Source: Bradyrhizobium diazoefficiens
GTDB lineage: Bacteria > Pseudomonadota > Alphaproteobacteria > Rhizobiales > Xanthobacteraceae
Direction: 5' to 3'
Assembly (NCBI RefSeq): GCF_018129965.1
Contig: NZ_JAFCKW010000002.1
Location: 372,001 to 436,000 of the forward strand
Length of the DNA: 64,000 bases
Part shown: positions 34,050 through 44,401 of the stretch, in pieces
Layout: every line of letters starts with the position of its first letter
Position numbering within the stretch: the stretch's first letter is position 1
Notes under the pieces: model-generated
What the model was told of the DNA's origin: nothing
The model's input: the letters and a program-made list of their open reading frames with translations, nothing else
Databases searched by the model: none
Program-made: the position numbers and the translations under genes

Positions 34050-34697
34050 CTAGTTCAGCTCGACGGTCTCGGCATTGACCGCGGGACCGGATTGATCGGC
34101 GAACTCGACGATGTCAGCGGCTGCGATGCGGCCGGGGGCGCGATGGTAGAGGTCTCGATCGATCACAGCGCGCAGTTTCGGCCGGGGCAGCGCGTCATTT
34201 CCGCGCATCAGATTCTTGATCTCGAAGCCGCCATCCTCGCAGAACGTCTTGAGCGAGGCGACGATGTGACAGACCTTGCCGTCGGTGTGGAACGGCAGCA
34301 GCAGTCGCTCATAGGCGACCACCCGTCCGTAGATGTCGTTGACGTCGGCAACGCTGTAGACCGGAAGCCCGCGCGCCACGCATTCATAATAGAACGGCAT
34401 CACGAAGGGGGCGAGCCGCGGTCCGATATACTCGTCGAGTGGGATGCCCTTGCCGGTATGTCCATAAGCGCGTGAGATGCGCGTGCCTTCGCTCTGGATC
34501 GTCAGGCGCGGCGTCGGTGTCGAAATGTCGACAGTATAGTAAATGAGATCGGCCAGTTCGTCCTCGAGTCGCGCGGGCTGATATTCCCAGACCGCCGGCA
34601 CCGTCTGCGTGCGCGCAAAGAGTCGCAGCCACGCGTTCAGCAGATCACGCTGCTTGATCGATTTGACGACGGAAGGAGCGGCGCTTGCAAAATCCAA
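34050..34697 (-). CDS. PAS_5-like domain protein
   Basis: The conserved part (from VVKSIKQRDLLNAWLRLFA to the C-terminus) resembles a group of alphaproteobacterial single-domain proteins with a PAS_5-type fold: PAVWEYQPARLEDELADLIYY, then TIQSEGTRISRAYGHTGKG, LDEYIGPRLAPFVMPFYYEC and VAYERLLLPFHTDG. Members have no output domain and an unknown role. The frame is open to an ATG at 34934, but the first 80 codons do not look like the family; a TTG at 34697 places the start just before DFASAAPSVVKS. The start is uncertain. Confidence 0.75.
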   Translation of the reverse strand: MDFASAAPSVVKSIKQRDLLNAWLRLFARTQTVPAVWEYQPARLEDELADLIYYTVDISTPTPRLTIQSEGTRISRAYGHTGKGIPLDEYIGPRLAPFVMPFYYECVARGLPVYSVADVNDIYGRVVAYERLLLPFHTDGKVCHIVASLKTFCEDGGFEIKNLMRGNDALPRPKLRAVIDRDLYHRAPGRIAAADIVEFADQSGPAVNAETVELN

Positions 34698-35038
34698 GAC
34701 AATATTCCCGGCAATAAACGCGCATATCTTCGTCGCCGCGAGAAAATTTTTGATGAAGGCTGGCGCGCGGGGCGAAAGACCGTTAACGACGGCTTGATGA
34801 CCGGTGCCTTGCGAACCGGGAGGCCGGGCAGGCGCGACATCGAAACACCTTCGACCAAGGGAGCATTTGTATCCCGACCAGAGGCCTGATCTGCTCAGCT
34901 TTCCGCCTTGCCTAACCCCCGTCACCTCCGGCATATTCCGCGCGCGGAGGGGGCGGTTCCGGGTGGGCTGCAGGGCCTCTGGAATGCCGAAGCAACCAAG
35001 GACAGCTACGCGTATAGCGCGGGCAGGGGGAAATCTGT

Positions 35039-35794
35039 TTGGCCGATGAGTTCATTCTCGAAACGGAAGGCTTGACCAAGGAGTTCGCGGGCTTCTTCGC
35101 CGTCCGCGACGTTGCGCTCAAGGTTCGCCGTGGGAGCATTCACGCGTTGATCGGCCCGAACGGCGCCGGCAAGACGACGTGCTTCAATCTTCTGACCAAG
35201 TTCCTGAAACCGTCTGCCGGGAAAATCCTGTACAAGGGACAGGACATTACCGCGATGGCGCCGGCCGACGTGGCCCGCATGGGGCTGGTCCGTTCATTCC
35301 AGATCTCCGCGGTGTTTCCGCATCTCACCGCGCTGGAGAACGTTCGCGTCGCGCTGCAGCGCCAGCACGGCAGCTCTTTCGACTTCTGGCGCTCCAAGAC
35401 GGTGCTCAACCGCTTCAACAACCGTGCGCAGGAGCTGTTGAACGACGTCGGCCTCAGCGAGTTCGCCAATACGCCGGCCGTCGAGATGCCTTATGGGCGC
35501 AAGCGCGCACTGGAGATCGCGACCACGCTGGCGCTCGACCCCGAGATGATGCTGCTGGACGAGCCGATGGCAGGCATGGGCCACGAGGACATCGACAAGA
35601 TCGCGGCTTTGATCAAGCGGATCTCGGCGAAATATACCATTCTGATGGTCGAGCATAATCTGAGCGTCGTCGCCAATCTCTCCGACATCATCACCGTGCT
35701 GACGCGCGGCCAGGTGCTCGCGCAGGGCAATTACGCCGAACTGACCAAAGACGAACGCGTCAAGGAAGCCTATCTGGGAGCTGGTCATGGTTGA
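35039..35794 (+). CDS. ABC transporter ATPase, LivG-like
   Basis: The product of 251 residues begins at a TTG at 35039 preceded by GGGGGAAAT. It has Walker A GPNGAGKTTCFNLL near residue 41, the signature region MPYGRKRALEIATTLAL (the usual LSxG replaced by MPYG), Walker B MMLLDEPMAGMG and the switch His in MVEHNLSVV. It is the first of five genes of a branched-chain amino acid/amide-type importer and overlaps the second ATPase gene by 8 bases. Confidence 0.92.
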   Translation: MADEFILETEGLTKEFAGFFAVRDVALKVRRGSIHALIGPNGAGKTTCFNLLTKFLKPSAGKILYKGQDITAMAPADVARMGLVRSFQISAVFPHLTALENVRVALQRQHGSSFDFWRSKTVLNRFNNRAQELLNDVGLSEFANTPAVEMPYGRKRALEIATTLALDPEMMLLDEPMAGMGHEDIDKIAALIKRISAKYTILMVEHNLSVVANLSDIITVLTRGQVLAQGNYAELTKDERVKEAYLGAGHG

Positions 35795-36533
35795 GACTGT
35801 GATTGCGGACGCTCCGGCAAAGACCGCGGCCGGAGGCAACATCCTCCAGGTGCGCAACCTGGAAGCCTGGTACGGCGAGTCTCACATCCTTCACGGGATC
35901 AATTTCGACGTGAACGCTGGCGAGGTCGTCACCCTGCTTGGACGCAATGGCGCCGGCAAGACCACGACGCTGAAGTCCATCATGGGCATCATCGGCAAGC
36001 GGACCGGCTCGGTGAAGTTCAACAACCAGGACATCACCCGCACCACCTCCGACAAGATCGCGCGAATGGGCATCGCGTTATGCCCCGAAGAGCGTGGAAT
36101 TTTCTCCAGTCTCGACGTGCGGGAGAATCTGCTGCTGCCGCCGGTCGTGCGCCCAGGCGGATTGTCGCTCGAGCAGATCTTCGAGCTGTTTCCCAATCTG
36201 AAGGAGCGTCTCAACAGCCAGGGCACGAAGCTGTCCGGTGGTGAGCAGCAGATGCTCGCGATCGCGCGCATCCTGCGCACCGGCGCGAGCTTCCTGATGC
36301 TGGACGAGCCGACCGAAGGTCTTGCGCCCGTCATCATCCAGCAGATCGGCCACACCATCGCGCGGCTCAAGAAGGAGGGTTTTACGATTCTCCTGGTCGA
36401 GCAGAACTTCCGCTTCGCGTCCACCGTCGCCGACCGCTATTACGTGGTCGAACATGGCAAGATCATTGACGGATTTTCCAATTCGGAGCTTGCCGCAAAC
36501 ATGGACAAGCTCCACACCTATCTCGGCGTCTGA
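35787..36533 (+). CDS. ABC transporter ATPase, LivF-like
   Basis: The 248-residue protein has Walker A LGRNGAGKTTTLKSI near residue 52, the signature LSGGEQQMLAIARIL near 148, Walker B FLMLDEPTEGLAP and the His-loop position replaced by Gln (LLVEQNFRFA), as is normal for LivF. It overlaps the LivG-like gene by 8 bases. The ABC operon runs LivG, LivF, binding protein, LivH, LivM, unlike the more common order that begins with the binding protein. Confidence 0.93.
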   Translation: MVETVIADAPAKTAAGGNILQVRNLEAWYGESHILHGINFDVNAGEVVTLLGRNGAGKTTTLKSIMGIIGKRTGSVKFNNQDITRTTSDKIARMGIALCPEERGIFSSLDVRENLLLPPVVRPGGLSLEQIFELFPNLKERLNSQGTKLSGGEQQMLAIARILRTGASFLMLDEPTEGLAPVIIQQIGHTIARLKKEGFTILLVEQNFRFASTVADRYYVVEHGKIIDGFSNSELAANMDKLHTYLGV

Positions 36534-36581
36534 GGCGGTCGGGCGCTTGACGACTGCGAGAATGTCCACGAGGGAAGTAGC

Positions 36582-37802
36582 ATGAAGAAGTCGATTGCCT
36601 CGTTTCTGCTCGGCACGGCGTTGGCCGTCACAACGGCCGGCGCAGCCTTCGCGCAGGACAAGACCGTGAAGATCGGTGCGTTGTCCGATCAGTCCGGGCT
36701 CTATGCCGACCTCGGCGGTCCGGGCTCGACGCTCGCCGCCCAGATGGCCGTTGAGGATTCCGGTCTCGTGGCGAAGGGCTGGAAGATCGACATCATCTCG
36801 GGCGATCACCAGAACAAGCCCGACATCGGCACTGCGATCGCGCGGCAGTGGTTCGACGTCGACAAGGTCGACATCATCGTCGACGTGCCGAACTCGGGCG
36901 TGGCGCTCGCGGTCAACAACGTCATCAAGGAAAAGAACGGCGTCTACATCAACTCAGGTGCCGCGACCTCTGATCTCACCAACGCGCAGTGCTCGCCCAA
37001 TACCGTGCACTGGACCTACGACACCTACATGCTGGCCCACACGACGGGCCAGGCGCTGGTGAAGGCCGGCGGCGACACCTGGTTCTTCCTGACCGCCGAC
37101 TACGCTTTCGGTGCTGCGCTCGAGCGCGACACCACTGCCGTCGTCACCGCCAATGGCGGCAAGGTGATCGGCGGCGTCAAGCATCCGCTCAACACGCCGG
37201 ATTTCTCCTCGTTCCTGCTGCAGGCGCAGGCCTCCAAGGCCAAGATCATCGGCCTTGCCAATGCCGGCGGCGACACCACCAACTCGATCAAGCAGGCGGC
37301 CGAGTTCGGCATCGTCAAGGGCGGTCAGAAGCTCGCGGCGCTGCTGCTGTTCCTCACCGACGTCAAGGCGATCGGCCTGGAGACCGCGCAGGGCCTCAAC
37401 TTCACCGAGACGTTCTACTGGGACATGAACGACCAGACCCGGGCGTTCTCCAAGAAGTTCTCGGAGAAGATGAAGAACGGCGCGATGCCGACGATGGTGC
37501 AGGCGGGCGTCTATGCGGGCGTGCGCCACTATCTCAAATCGCTAGAGGCGCTCGGCGGCAATCCCCATGACGGCGTCAAGGTCGTCGAGAAGATGAAATC
37601 GATCCCGACCGAGGACGATCTGTTCGGCAAGGGCGAGATCCAGCCGAACGGCCGCACCATCCACAGCGCCTATCTGTTCGAGGTGAAGAAGCCCTCGGAA
37701 TCCAAGGGACCGTGGGACTTCTACAAGCTGGTCGGCACGGTGCCGGGAGACCAGGCCTTCACGCCGCTCTCCGAGAGCAAATGCGCGCTGCTCAAGAAAT
37801 AA
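36582..37802 (+). CDS. ABC transporter substrate-binding protein (Leu/Ile/Val-type)
   Basis: The 406-residue protein has a Sec signal peptide (residues 1-24, LAVTTAGAAFA cleavage) and a type I periplasmic-binding fold starting TVKIGALSDQSGLYADLGGP. Conserved segments include SGDHQNKPDIG, GGDTWFFLTADYAFG and NAGGDTTNSIKQAAEFGIV. Ligands of relatives are amino acids, urea, amides or aromatic acids; the ligand here cannot be read. A close relative is encoded at 50855-52081. It is in the operon with two ATPases upstream and two permeases downstream. Confidence 0.92.
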   Translation: MKKSIASFLLGTALAVTTAGAAFAQDKTVKIGALSDQSGLYADLGGPGSTLAAQMAVEDSGLVAKGWKIDIISGDHQNKPDIGTAIARQWFDVDKVDIIVDVPNSGVALAVNNVIKEKNGVYINSGAATSDLTNAQCSPNTVHWTYDTYMLAHTTGQALVKAGGDTWFFLTADYAFGAALERDTTAVVTANGGKVIGGVKHPLNTPDFSSFLLQAQASKAKIIGLANAGGDTTNSIKQAAEFGIVKGGQKLAALLLFLTDVKAIGLETAQGLNFTETFYWDMNDQTRAFSKKFSEKMKNGAMPTMVQAGVYAGVRHYLKSLEALGGNPHDGVKVVEKMKSIPTEDDLFGKGEIQPNGRTIHSAYLFEVKKPSESKGPWDFYKLVGTVPGDQAFTPLSESKCALLKK

Positions 37803-37872
37803 ACCAACAGCCCGCCGGCCTCGCGCCCGCGGGCAACTCCAGGGAACGCCGAAGGGACCGGGTGCGGGATCG

Positions 37873-38736
37873 ATGCAGGCTCTATACGCTCAGCTACTGG
37901 TGGGATTGATCAACGGCTCGTTCTACGCGCTGCTCAGTCTCGGGCTCGCCGTGATCTTCGGCATGCTCAACATCATCAATTTCGCCCATGGTGCGCTCTA
38001 TATGATGGGCGCCTTCGTCGCCTATTTCCTGCTGAACCTCGGCGGCATCAATTACTGGTGGGCGCTGCTGATCGCGCCGGTCGTGGTCGGCGTTTTCGGC
38101 ATGATCCTGGAGCGGACCATGCTGCAATGGCTGACCGGGCTCGACCATCTCTACGGCCTGCTGCTCACTTTCGGCATCGCGTTGATCGTGCAGGGCGTAT
38201 TCCAGAACTATTTCGGCTCGTCCGGCATGCCTTACGCCATTCCGGACCAGCTCAAGGGCGGCATGAATCTCGGCTTCATGTTCCTGCCGATCTATCGCGG
38301 CTGGGTCGTCATCTTCTCGCTCGTGGTGTGTATCGCCACCTGGTTCCTGATCGAGAAGACGCGGCTCGGCGCTTACCTGCGTGCCGCGACTGAAAACCCG
38401 ACCCTGGTGCGGGCCTTCGGCATCAACGTGCCGCGCATGATCACGCTGACCTACGGTCTCGGCGTCGGCCTTGCGGCACTCGCCGGCGTGCTCTCGGCGC
38501 CGATCAACCAGGTGCGGCCGCTGATGGGCGCCGACCTCATCATCGTGGTGTTCGCGGTCGTCGTGATCGGCGGCATGGGATCGATCATGGGCTCCATCAT
38601 CACCGGCTTCGCGCTCGGTGTGATCGAGGGCCTGACCAAATATTTCTACCCCGAGGCCTCCAACACCGTCGTGTTCGTGCTGATGGTGCTGGTGCTCTTG
38701 GTGAAGCCAACGGGATTGACGGGAAGGGCGGCCTGA
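37873..38736 (+). CDS. ABC transporter permease, LivH-like
   Basis: The 287-residue protein has about eight membrane segments. Family marks are LLVGLINGSFYALLSLGLAV at the N-terminus, IINFAHGALYMMGAF and GLLLTFGIALIVQGVFQNYF, plus the cytoplasmic loop TENPTLVRAFGINVPR that contacts the ATPase. It ends 1 base before the LivM-like gene starts. The partner permease and ATPases are all in this operon, so the transporter is complete. Confidence 0.93.
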   Translation: MQALYAQLLVGLINGSFYALLSLGLAVIFGMLNIINFAHGALYMMGAFVAYFLLNLGGINYWWALLIAPVVVGVFGMILERTMLQWLTGLDHLYGLLLTFGIALIVQGVFQNYFGSSGMPYAIPDQLKGGMNLGFMFLPIYRGWVVIFSLVVCIATWFLIEKTRLGAYLRAATENPTLVRAFGINVPRMITLTYGLGVGLAALAGVLSAPINQVRPLMGADLIIVVFAVVVIGGMGSIMGSIITGFALGVIEGLTKYFYPEASNTVVFVLMVLVLLVKPTGLTGRAA

Positions 38737-38737
38737 T

Positions 38738-39706
38738 ATGACAGCCTTGACGGACGACACGCTGCCGGTAACCCCGCGCGCCATTCGCGACGAGATGGTC
38801 GTTTTCGTGGTGATGGCCGTGCTGCTGGCCGCGGTGCCATTCAGCGGCATCTACCCGTTCTTCGTGATGCAGGCGCTGTGCTTCGCGCTACTCGCCTGCG
38901 CTTTCAACCTGCTGATCGGCTATGGCGGCCTGCTGTCGTTTGGCCATGCGATGTTCCTCGGCACCGCCGGCTATTGCAGCGCGCATGCGCTGAAGGTGTG
39001 GGCGCTGCCGCCGGAACTCGGCATCCTCGTCGGCGTCGCCGGCGCCTTCGTGCTCTCGCTGATCACCGGCTACATCTCGATCCGCCGCCAGGGCATCTAT
39101 TTCTCGATGATCACGCTGGCGCTGTCGCAGCTGCTCTACTTCATCTATCTCCAGGCACCGTTCACCCATGGTGAGGACGGCATCCAGGGGATTCCGCAGG
39201 GGCACATGTTAGGCGTGTTCGATCTCTCCAAACCGACGGTGCTGTACTATGTCGTGCTGGTCGGCTTCCTCGCCGGCTTCCTGCTGATCTACCGCATCAT
39301 CAACTCGCCGTTCGGCGAGGTGTTGAAGGCGATCCGCGAGAACGAGCCGCGCGCGATCTCGCTGGGCTACCGGACCGACCAATACAAGTTCCTGGCGTTT
39401 GTGCTGTCCGGCACGGTTGCTGGCCTTGCCGGTTCGCTGAAAGTGTTCGTGGCACAGAATGCCTCGCTCACCGACGTGCACTGGTCGATGTCGGGCGAGG
39501 TCGTGCTGATGACGCTGGTGGGCGGTCTCGGCACCATCTTCGGTCCGGTGGTCGGTGCGTTCGCGATCATCGCCATGCAGCAATATCTCGCGGGCTTCGG
39601 CCAGTGGGTGACGGTGATCCAGGGTTCGATCTTCGTGATCTGCGTGCTTACCTTCCGCCGCGGCGTCATCGGCGAAATCGCGCATTACTTCCGGCGATCG
39701 CTTTAA
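38738..39706 (+). CDS. ABC transporter permease, LivM-like
   Basis: The 322-residue protein has about ten membrane segments and the LivM signatures FNLLIGYGGLLSFGHAMFLG near residue 50 and the ATPase-contact loop KAIRENEPRAISLGYRTDQ near 195. Its start follows the LivH-like stop by one base (TGATATG), so translation is coupled. No terminator is evident after the gene; the next unit starts with a PHO box region 95 bases downstream. Confidence 0.93.
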   Translation: MTALTDDTLPVTPRAIRDEMVVFVVMAVLLAAVPFSGIYPFFVMQALCFALLACAFNLLIGYGGLLSFGHAMFLGTAGYCSAHALKVWALPPELGILVGVAGAFVLSLITGYISIRRQGIYFSMITLALSQLLYFIYLQAPFTHGEDGIQGIPQGHMLGVFDLSKPTVLYYVVLVGFLAGFLLIYRIINSPFGEVLKAIRENEPRAISLGYRTDQYKFLAFVLSGTVAGLAGSLKVFVAQNASLTDVHWSMSGEVVLMTLVGGLGTIFGPVVGAFAIIAMQQYLAGFGQWVTVIQGSIFVICVLTFRRGVIGEIAHYFRRSL

Positions 39707-39801
39707 ATCATTGATTTCGCAACAATTTAATTGGTGCGTGAAAGCAGTGGATGATCCGGCGTCGCGGGCGTGGTGGCACGCGCGCGGCGTGAAAATGGTC
39801 T

Positions 39802-39819
39802 ATGACAGTTTTATGACGG
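39802..39819 (-). promoter_or_regulatory. PHO box, reverse orientation, before the DUF47-pit operon
   Basis: On the minus strand the 18 bases read CCGTCATAAAACTGTCAT, differing in one position from the CTGTCAT-AAAA-CTGTCAT PhoB consensus. The site lies 42 bases before the DUF47 ATG and points away from it. In Sinorhizobium meliloti PhoB represses the equivalent orfA-pit operon, which fits an inverted or promoter-overlapping box. Confidence 0.8.
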
Positions 39820-39860
39820 CCCGCTCGGGCCAGGCCATTTCCAACCGGTAGACGACTCCC

Positions 39861-40505
39861 ATGATGCGATGGTTTCGCGCTTTCCTGCCCAGGGAAGAAC
39901 GTTTCTTCGACCTGTTCGACCGCCATGCAAAGACCGTGATCCAGGGCGCGATCGCGCTCCAGGGCATGCTCAACGGCGGTGAGGAGACGCCGGTCTATTG
40001 CCAGCGCGTCAACCAGTTCGAGAACGACGCCGACAACATCACGCGTGAGGTGCTGACAGCGGTGCGCCGCACCTTCATCACCCCGTTCGACCGCGGCGAC
40101 ATCAAGAATCTCATCACGTCGATGGACGATGCGATCGACCAGATGCAGCAGACTGCCAAGGCCGTGATGCTGTTCGAGGTCCGGACCTTCGAGCCGCCGA
40201 TGCGCGAGATCGGCGGCCTTCTGATCGAATGCGCCAATCTGGTCGGCCGCGCGCTGCCGCTGATGCAGGAGATCGGCAAGAACGTGGCCATGCTGACCGC
40301 GATCACGGAAGAGCTGACCAAGCTCGAGGGCCGGGTCGACGACCTCCACGACATCGGGATGAAGGAGCTGTTCCTCAAGCATCGCGATGGCAGCGCGATG
40401 GATTTCATCGTCGGCGTCGAGATCTACGATCACCTCGAGAAGGTGGCCGACCGGTTCGACGACGTCGCGAACGAGATCAACAGCATCGTCATCGAGCAAG
40501 TGTAG
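39861..40505 (+). CDS. DUF47 family protein, phosphate-transport accessory (PhoU-like fold)
   Basis: The 214-residue protein is a PhoU-like all-helical protein of the DUF47/Pit-accessory family, with RFFDLFDRHAKTVIQGAIAL near the N-terminus and the metal-binding repeats ENDADNITREVLTAV and DDAIDQMQQTAKA, and a second half ending YDHLEKVADRFDDVANEI. It is the equivalent of OrfA in rhizobia and probably controls or gates the Pit carrier encoded 72 bases downstream. A PHO box precedes it. Confidence 0.93.
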   Translation: MMRWFRAFLPREERFFDLFDRHAKTVIQGAIALQGMLNGGEETPVYCQRVNQFENDADNITREVLTAVRRTFITPFDRGDIKNLITSMDDAIDQMQQTAKAVMLFEVRTFEPPMREIGGLLIECANLVGRALPLMQEIGKNVAMLTAITEELTKLEGRVDDLHDIGMKELFLKHRDGSAMDFIVGVEIYDHLEKVADRFDDVANEINSIVIEQV

Positions 40506-40506
40506 C

Positions 40507-40551
40507 GCATGATCCGGAAAAGTGTGCAGCGGTTTTCCGACCAGATCATGC
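40507..40551. repeat. Palindromic element between DUF47 and pit genes
   Basis: GCATGATCCGGAAAA (40507-40521) pairs with TTTTCCG (40533-40539) and GATCATGC (40544-40551), with a small bulge (ACCA). The motif is a known type of dispersed palindrome in Bradyrhizobium-type genomes (recall). It lies 1 base after the DUF47 stop and 27 before the pit start, so it will be a hairpin in the shared mRNA. Confidence 0.7.
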
Positions 40552-40577
40552 GAATTCCTTAGAGAAGGGGCCACGCC

Positions 40578-41585
40578 GTGGATGCTGCGTTGGGTCTTCC
40601 CGTCCTGGTCGGACTGATCGCCGTCGCGCTGCTGTTCGACTTCCTGAACGGCTTGCACGATGCCGCCAATTCGATTGCAACCATCGTCTCGACCCGGGTG
40701 CTGCGGCCGCAATTCGCCGTATTCTGGGCCGCTTTCTTCAACTTCGTCGCCTTCCTGGTGTTCGGGCTGCACGTCGCCCAGACCATCGGCACCGGCATCA
40801 TCGATCCTGCGATCGTCGATGCCCAGGTGATCTTCGCGGCCCTCGTCGGCGCCATCGTCTGGAACCTCGTGACTTGGGCGCTCGGCATCCCGTCATCCTC
40901 GTCGCACGCGCTGATCGGCGGCTTGTTCGGCGCTGGCGTGGCCAAGGCCGGGATGTCGGCGGCCGTCTGGAGCGGATTGTCCAAGACGGTGATCGCCATC
41001 GTGCTGTCTCCGCTGGTCGGATTCCTGCTGGCGATGGCGCTGGTGGCGATCGTGTCCTGGGCGTCGATGCGATCGACGCCGTTCGCGGTCGATCGCGCTT
41101 TCCGGATCCTGCAATTTGCTTCGGCTTCGCTCTATTCGCTCGGGCACGGCGGCAACGATGCGCAGAAGACGATGGGCATCATCGCCGTGCTGCTCTATTC
41201 GCAGGGCCAGCTCGGCGGCGATTTCTTCGTGCCGTTCTGGGTAGTGCTGGCGTGCCAGGCCGCGATGGCGATGGGCACGCTGATGGGCGGCTGGCGCATC
41301 GTACGCACCATGGGACTGCGCATTACCAAGCTGACGCCGATGCAGGGTTTTTGCGCCGAAACCGGCGGCGCCGCGACGCTGTTCATGGCGACCTTCCTCG
41401 GGGTTCCCGTCTCGACCACCCATACCATCACGGGGGCGATCGTCGGCGTCGGGGCGGCTCGCCGCCTCTCGGCGGTGCGCTGGAACGTCGCCAGTTCGAT
41501 CGTCTATGCCTGGGTGATCACGATGCCAGCCTCGGCGATCGTCGCGGCGCTGACCTGGTGGGCGGTCAAGATTTTCCTCAGGTGA
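40578..41585 (+). CDS. pit: Inorganic phosphate transporter, Pit family
   Basis: The 335-residue protein has about ten membrane segments and the two inverted Pit signatures: [20 protein letters not shown] near residue 17 and [14 protein letters not shown] near residue 190, with [13 protein letters not shown] and [14 protein letters not shown]. It imports metal-phosphate with protons at low affinity. It is downstream of DUF47 with a palindromic element between them. Its stop overlaps the stop of the convergent SMR gene by 8 bases. Confidence 0.95.
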   Translation: MDAALGLPVLVGLIAVALLFDFLNGLHDAANSIATIVSTRVLRPQFAVFWAAFFNFVAFLVFGLHVAQTIGTGIIDPAIVDAQVIFAALVGAIVWNLVTWALGIPSSSSHALIGGLFGAGVAKAGMSAAVWSGLSKTVIAIVLSPLVGFLLAMALVAIVSWASMRSTPFAVDRAFRILQFASASLYSLGHGGNDAQKTMGIIAVLLYSQGQLGGDFFVPFWVVLACQAAMAMGTLMGGWRIVRTMGLRITKLTPMQGFCAETGGAATLFMATFLGVPVSTTHTITGAIVGVGAARRLSAVRWNVASSIVYAWVITMPASAIVAALTWWAVKIFLR

Positions 41586-41892
41586 CGAGCTTCAGACCGA
41601 CAATGCCGGCGACGATCAATCCGATGCTGGCCAGGCGGAGCGCCGTGGCGGGCTCGCCGAACAGGATGATGCCGAGCGTTGCGGTGCCGACCGCGCCGAT
41701 CCCGGTCCAGACCGCATAGGCCGTTCCGATCGGCAGCGATTTGAGGGCAAGGCCGAGCAGTATGACGCTGCCGGCCATGGCTCCGAGTGTGAGGACCGAC
41801 GGAACGAGCCTGCTAAAGCCCTCGGTGTATTTGAGGCCGATCGCCCAGGCGATTTCCAAAAGCCCGGCGACGAACAGGATACTCCAGGCCAT
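41578..41892 (-). CDS. gdx: SMR-family guanidinium exporter (Gdx/SugE type)
   Basis: The 104-residue protein has four membrane segments. The conserved Glu13 and Trp16 ([17 protein letters not shown]) and the pattern of SugE-type proteins, rather than EmrE, are visible, followed by [15 protein letters not shown]. SugE proteins are now known as guanidinium/proton exporters. The start at 41892 has GGAGGG before it. A two-hairpin guanidine-II riboswitch-like leader lies directly upstream, which supports this role strongly. Read tail-to-tail with pit. Confidence 0.93.
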   Translation of the reverse strand: MAWSILFVAGLLEIAWAIGLKYTEGFSRLVPSVLTLGAMAGSVILLGLALKSLPIGTAYAVWTGIGAVGTATLGIILFGEPATALRLASIGLIVAGIVGLKLVT

Positions 41893-41910
41893 GGCGACCC
41901 TCCATTCAAG

Positions 41911-41963
41911 GCAGGGTCGTCCCCGCGGCTGATATCCAGATGAGCGGGAAGGCCGTCCTTCCC
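41911..41963 (-). ncRNA. Guanidine-II (mini-ykkC) riboswitch
   Basis: On the minus strand two hairpins both present an ACGR tetraloop, the defining feature of this class. Hairpin 1: GGGAAGG-ACGG-CCTTCCC (41946-41963, 7-bp perfect stem). Hairpin 2: GCGGGG-ACGA-CCCTGC (41911-41926, 6-bp stem with one G-U pair). The linker is 19 nucleotides, and the ribosome binding site GGAGGG follows 6-7 nucleotides later, just before the exporter ATG. Guanidine binding would dock the loops and free translation. Confidence 0.88.
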
Positions 41964-42049
41964 AAAGCCGATATGGGGCTGGCCGAAAGGCTCCGCAATC
42001 ACCAAATGAGGCTTGCTCCGGCCCATTTTCCCTGCCAAACGCTGCCGCC

Positions 42050-43672
<1,623 letters not shown>

Positions 43673-43756
43673 GGCGCGCTCTCGTCCTGCGCCCAAACGC
43701 GAGCATGTGAACACCCGTGGGCTTGACGCGCTCCGGGACGATGCCACGTTTCAGCG

Positions 43757-44335
43757 ATGTGGCGCGGCATCCTCTTTTTTCTCCTGCTGGTAATCTCGAC
43801 GGCGCCCGCCGATGCGCAGCGTCGCCAGATCAACCCGGTCCCGTTTGCGCATGAGCCGTGCAGCGTGCTCGACAATCGTCCGTGCACGCCATCCTATTGC
43901 AGCCCGCTCGAACCCGGCCCCTGCATTCCCGAGATCGACTATCCCTACGGGGAGAACCTCCAGCTCACGATCGTGAGCGTGCCTGAGGATTCCGACCGGG
44001 CCAAATACCGCAAGCCCGAGCATGAGCTCGATACGATCGGTGATCTCTTCGCCGAACTGCGCTCCTGCTGGTCGCCGCCATCCGACAATGCCCACGCGGG
44101 CATGCAGATGTCGGTGCGTTTCAGCTTCAACAAGGCCGGCGGCCTGATCGGTCCGCCCCGCCTGACCTTTGCGACCCCGGGCGTCCCCGCAGACACCCGA
44201 GCCACTTATCTGAAAGCGATCAATGGATCGCTGAACGCCTGCCTGCCGCTGAAATTCACCAGCGGACTTGGCGGCGCCTTGGCCGGGCGGCCGATTGCGA
44301 TCCGCTACGTCGACAATCGGGAGCCGGGCAAGTAG
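43757..44335 (+). CDS. Secreted protein, unknown function (TonB-C-like end)
   Basis: The 192-residue protein has a signal peptide (residues 1-20, FLLLVISTAPADA cleavage) and a Cys/Pro-rich segment (HEPCSVLDNRPCTPSYCSPL). The second half has the composition of a small TonB C-terminal-like domain (MQMSVRFSFNKAGGLIGPPRL and a C-terminal PIAIRYVDN). Function is unknown. It is 85 bases after prfC and upstream of the NnrU-like gene. Confidence 0.68.
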   Translation: MWRGILFFLLLVISTAPADAQRRQINPVPFAHEPCSVLDNRPCTPSYCSPLEPGPCIPEIDYPYGENLQLTIVSVPEDSDRAKYRKPEHELDTIGDLFAELRSCWSPPSDNAHAGMQMSVRFSFNKAGGLIGPPRLTFATPGVPADTRATYLKAINGSLNACLPLKFTSGLGGALAGRPIAIRYVDNREPGK

Positions 44336-44401
44336 CGCATTGCGAGCATCTGCCAATCAATGATACGCCATGGGTGGGGCGCTGGTTGAGGGGAGGATGT
44401 C

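Noticed and set aside
34428..34440. TCGAGTGGGA resembling the end of guaA (possible island right end)
   Set aside because: Only about ten bases match and they lie inside the coding part of the PAS-like gene, so this is taken as chance.
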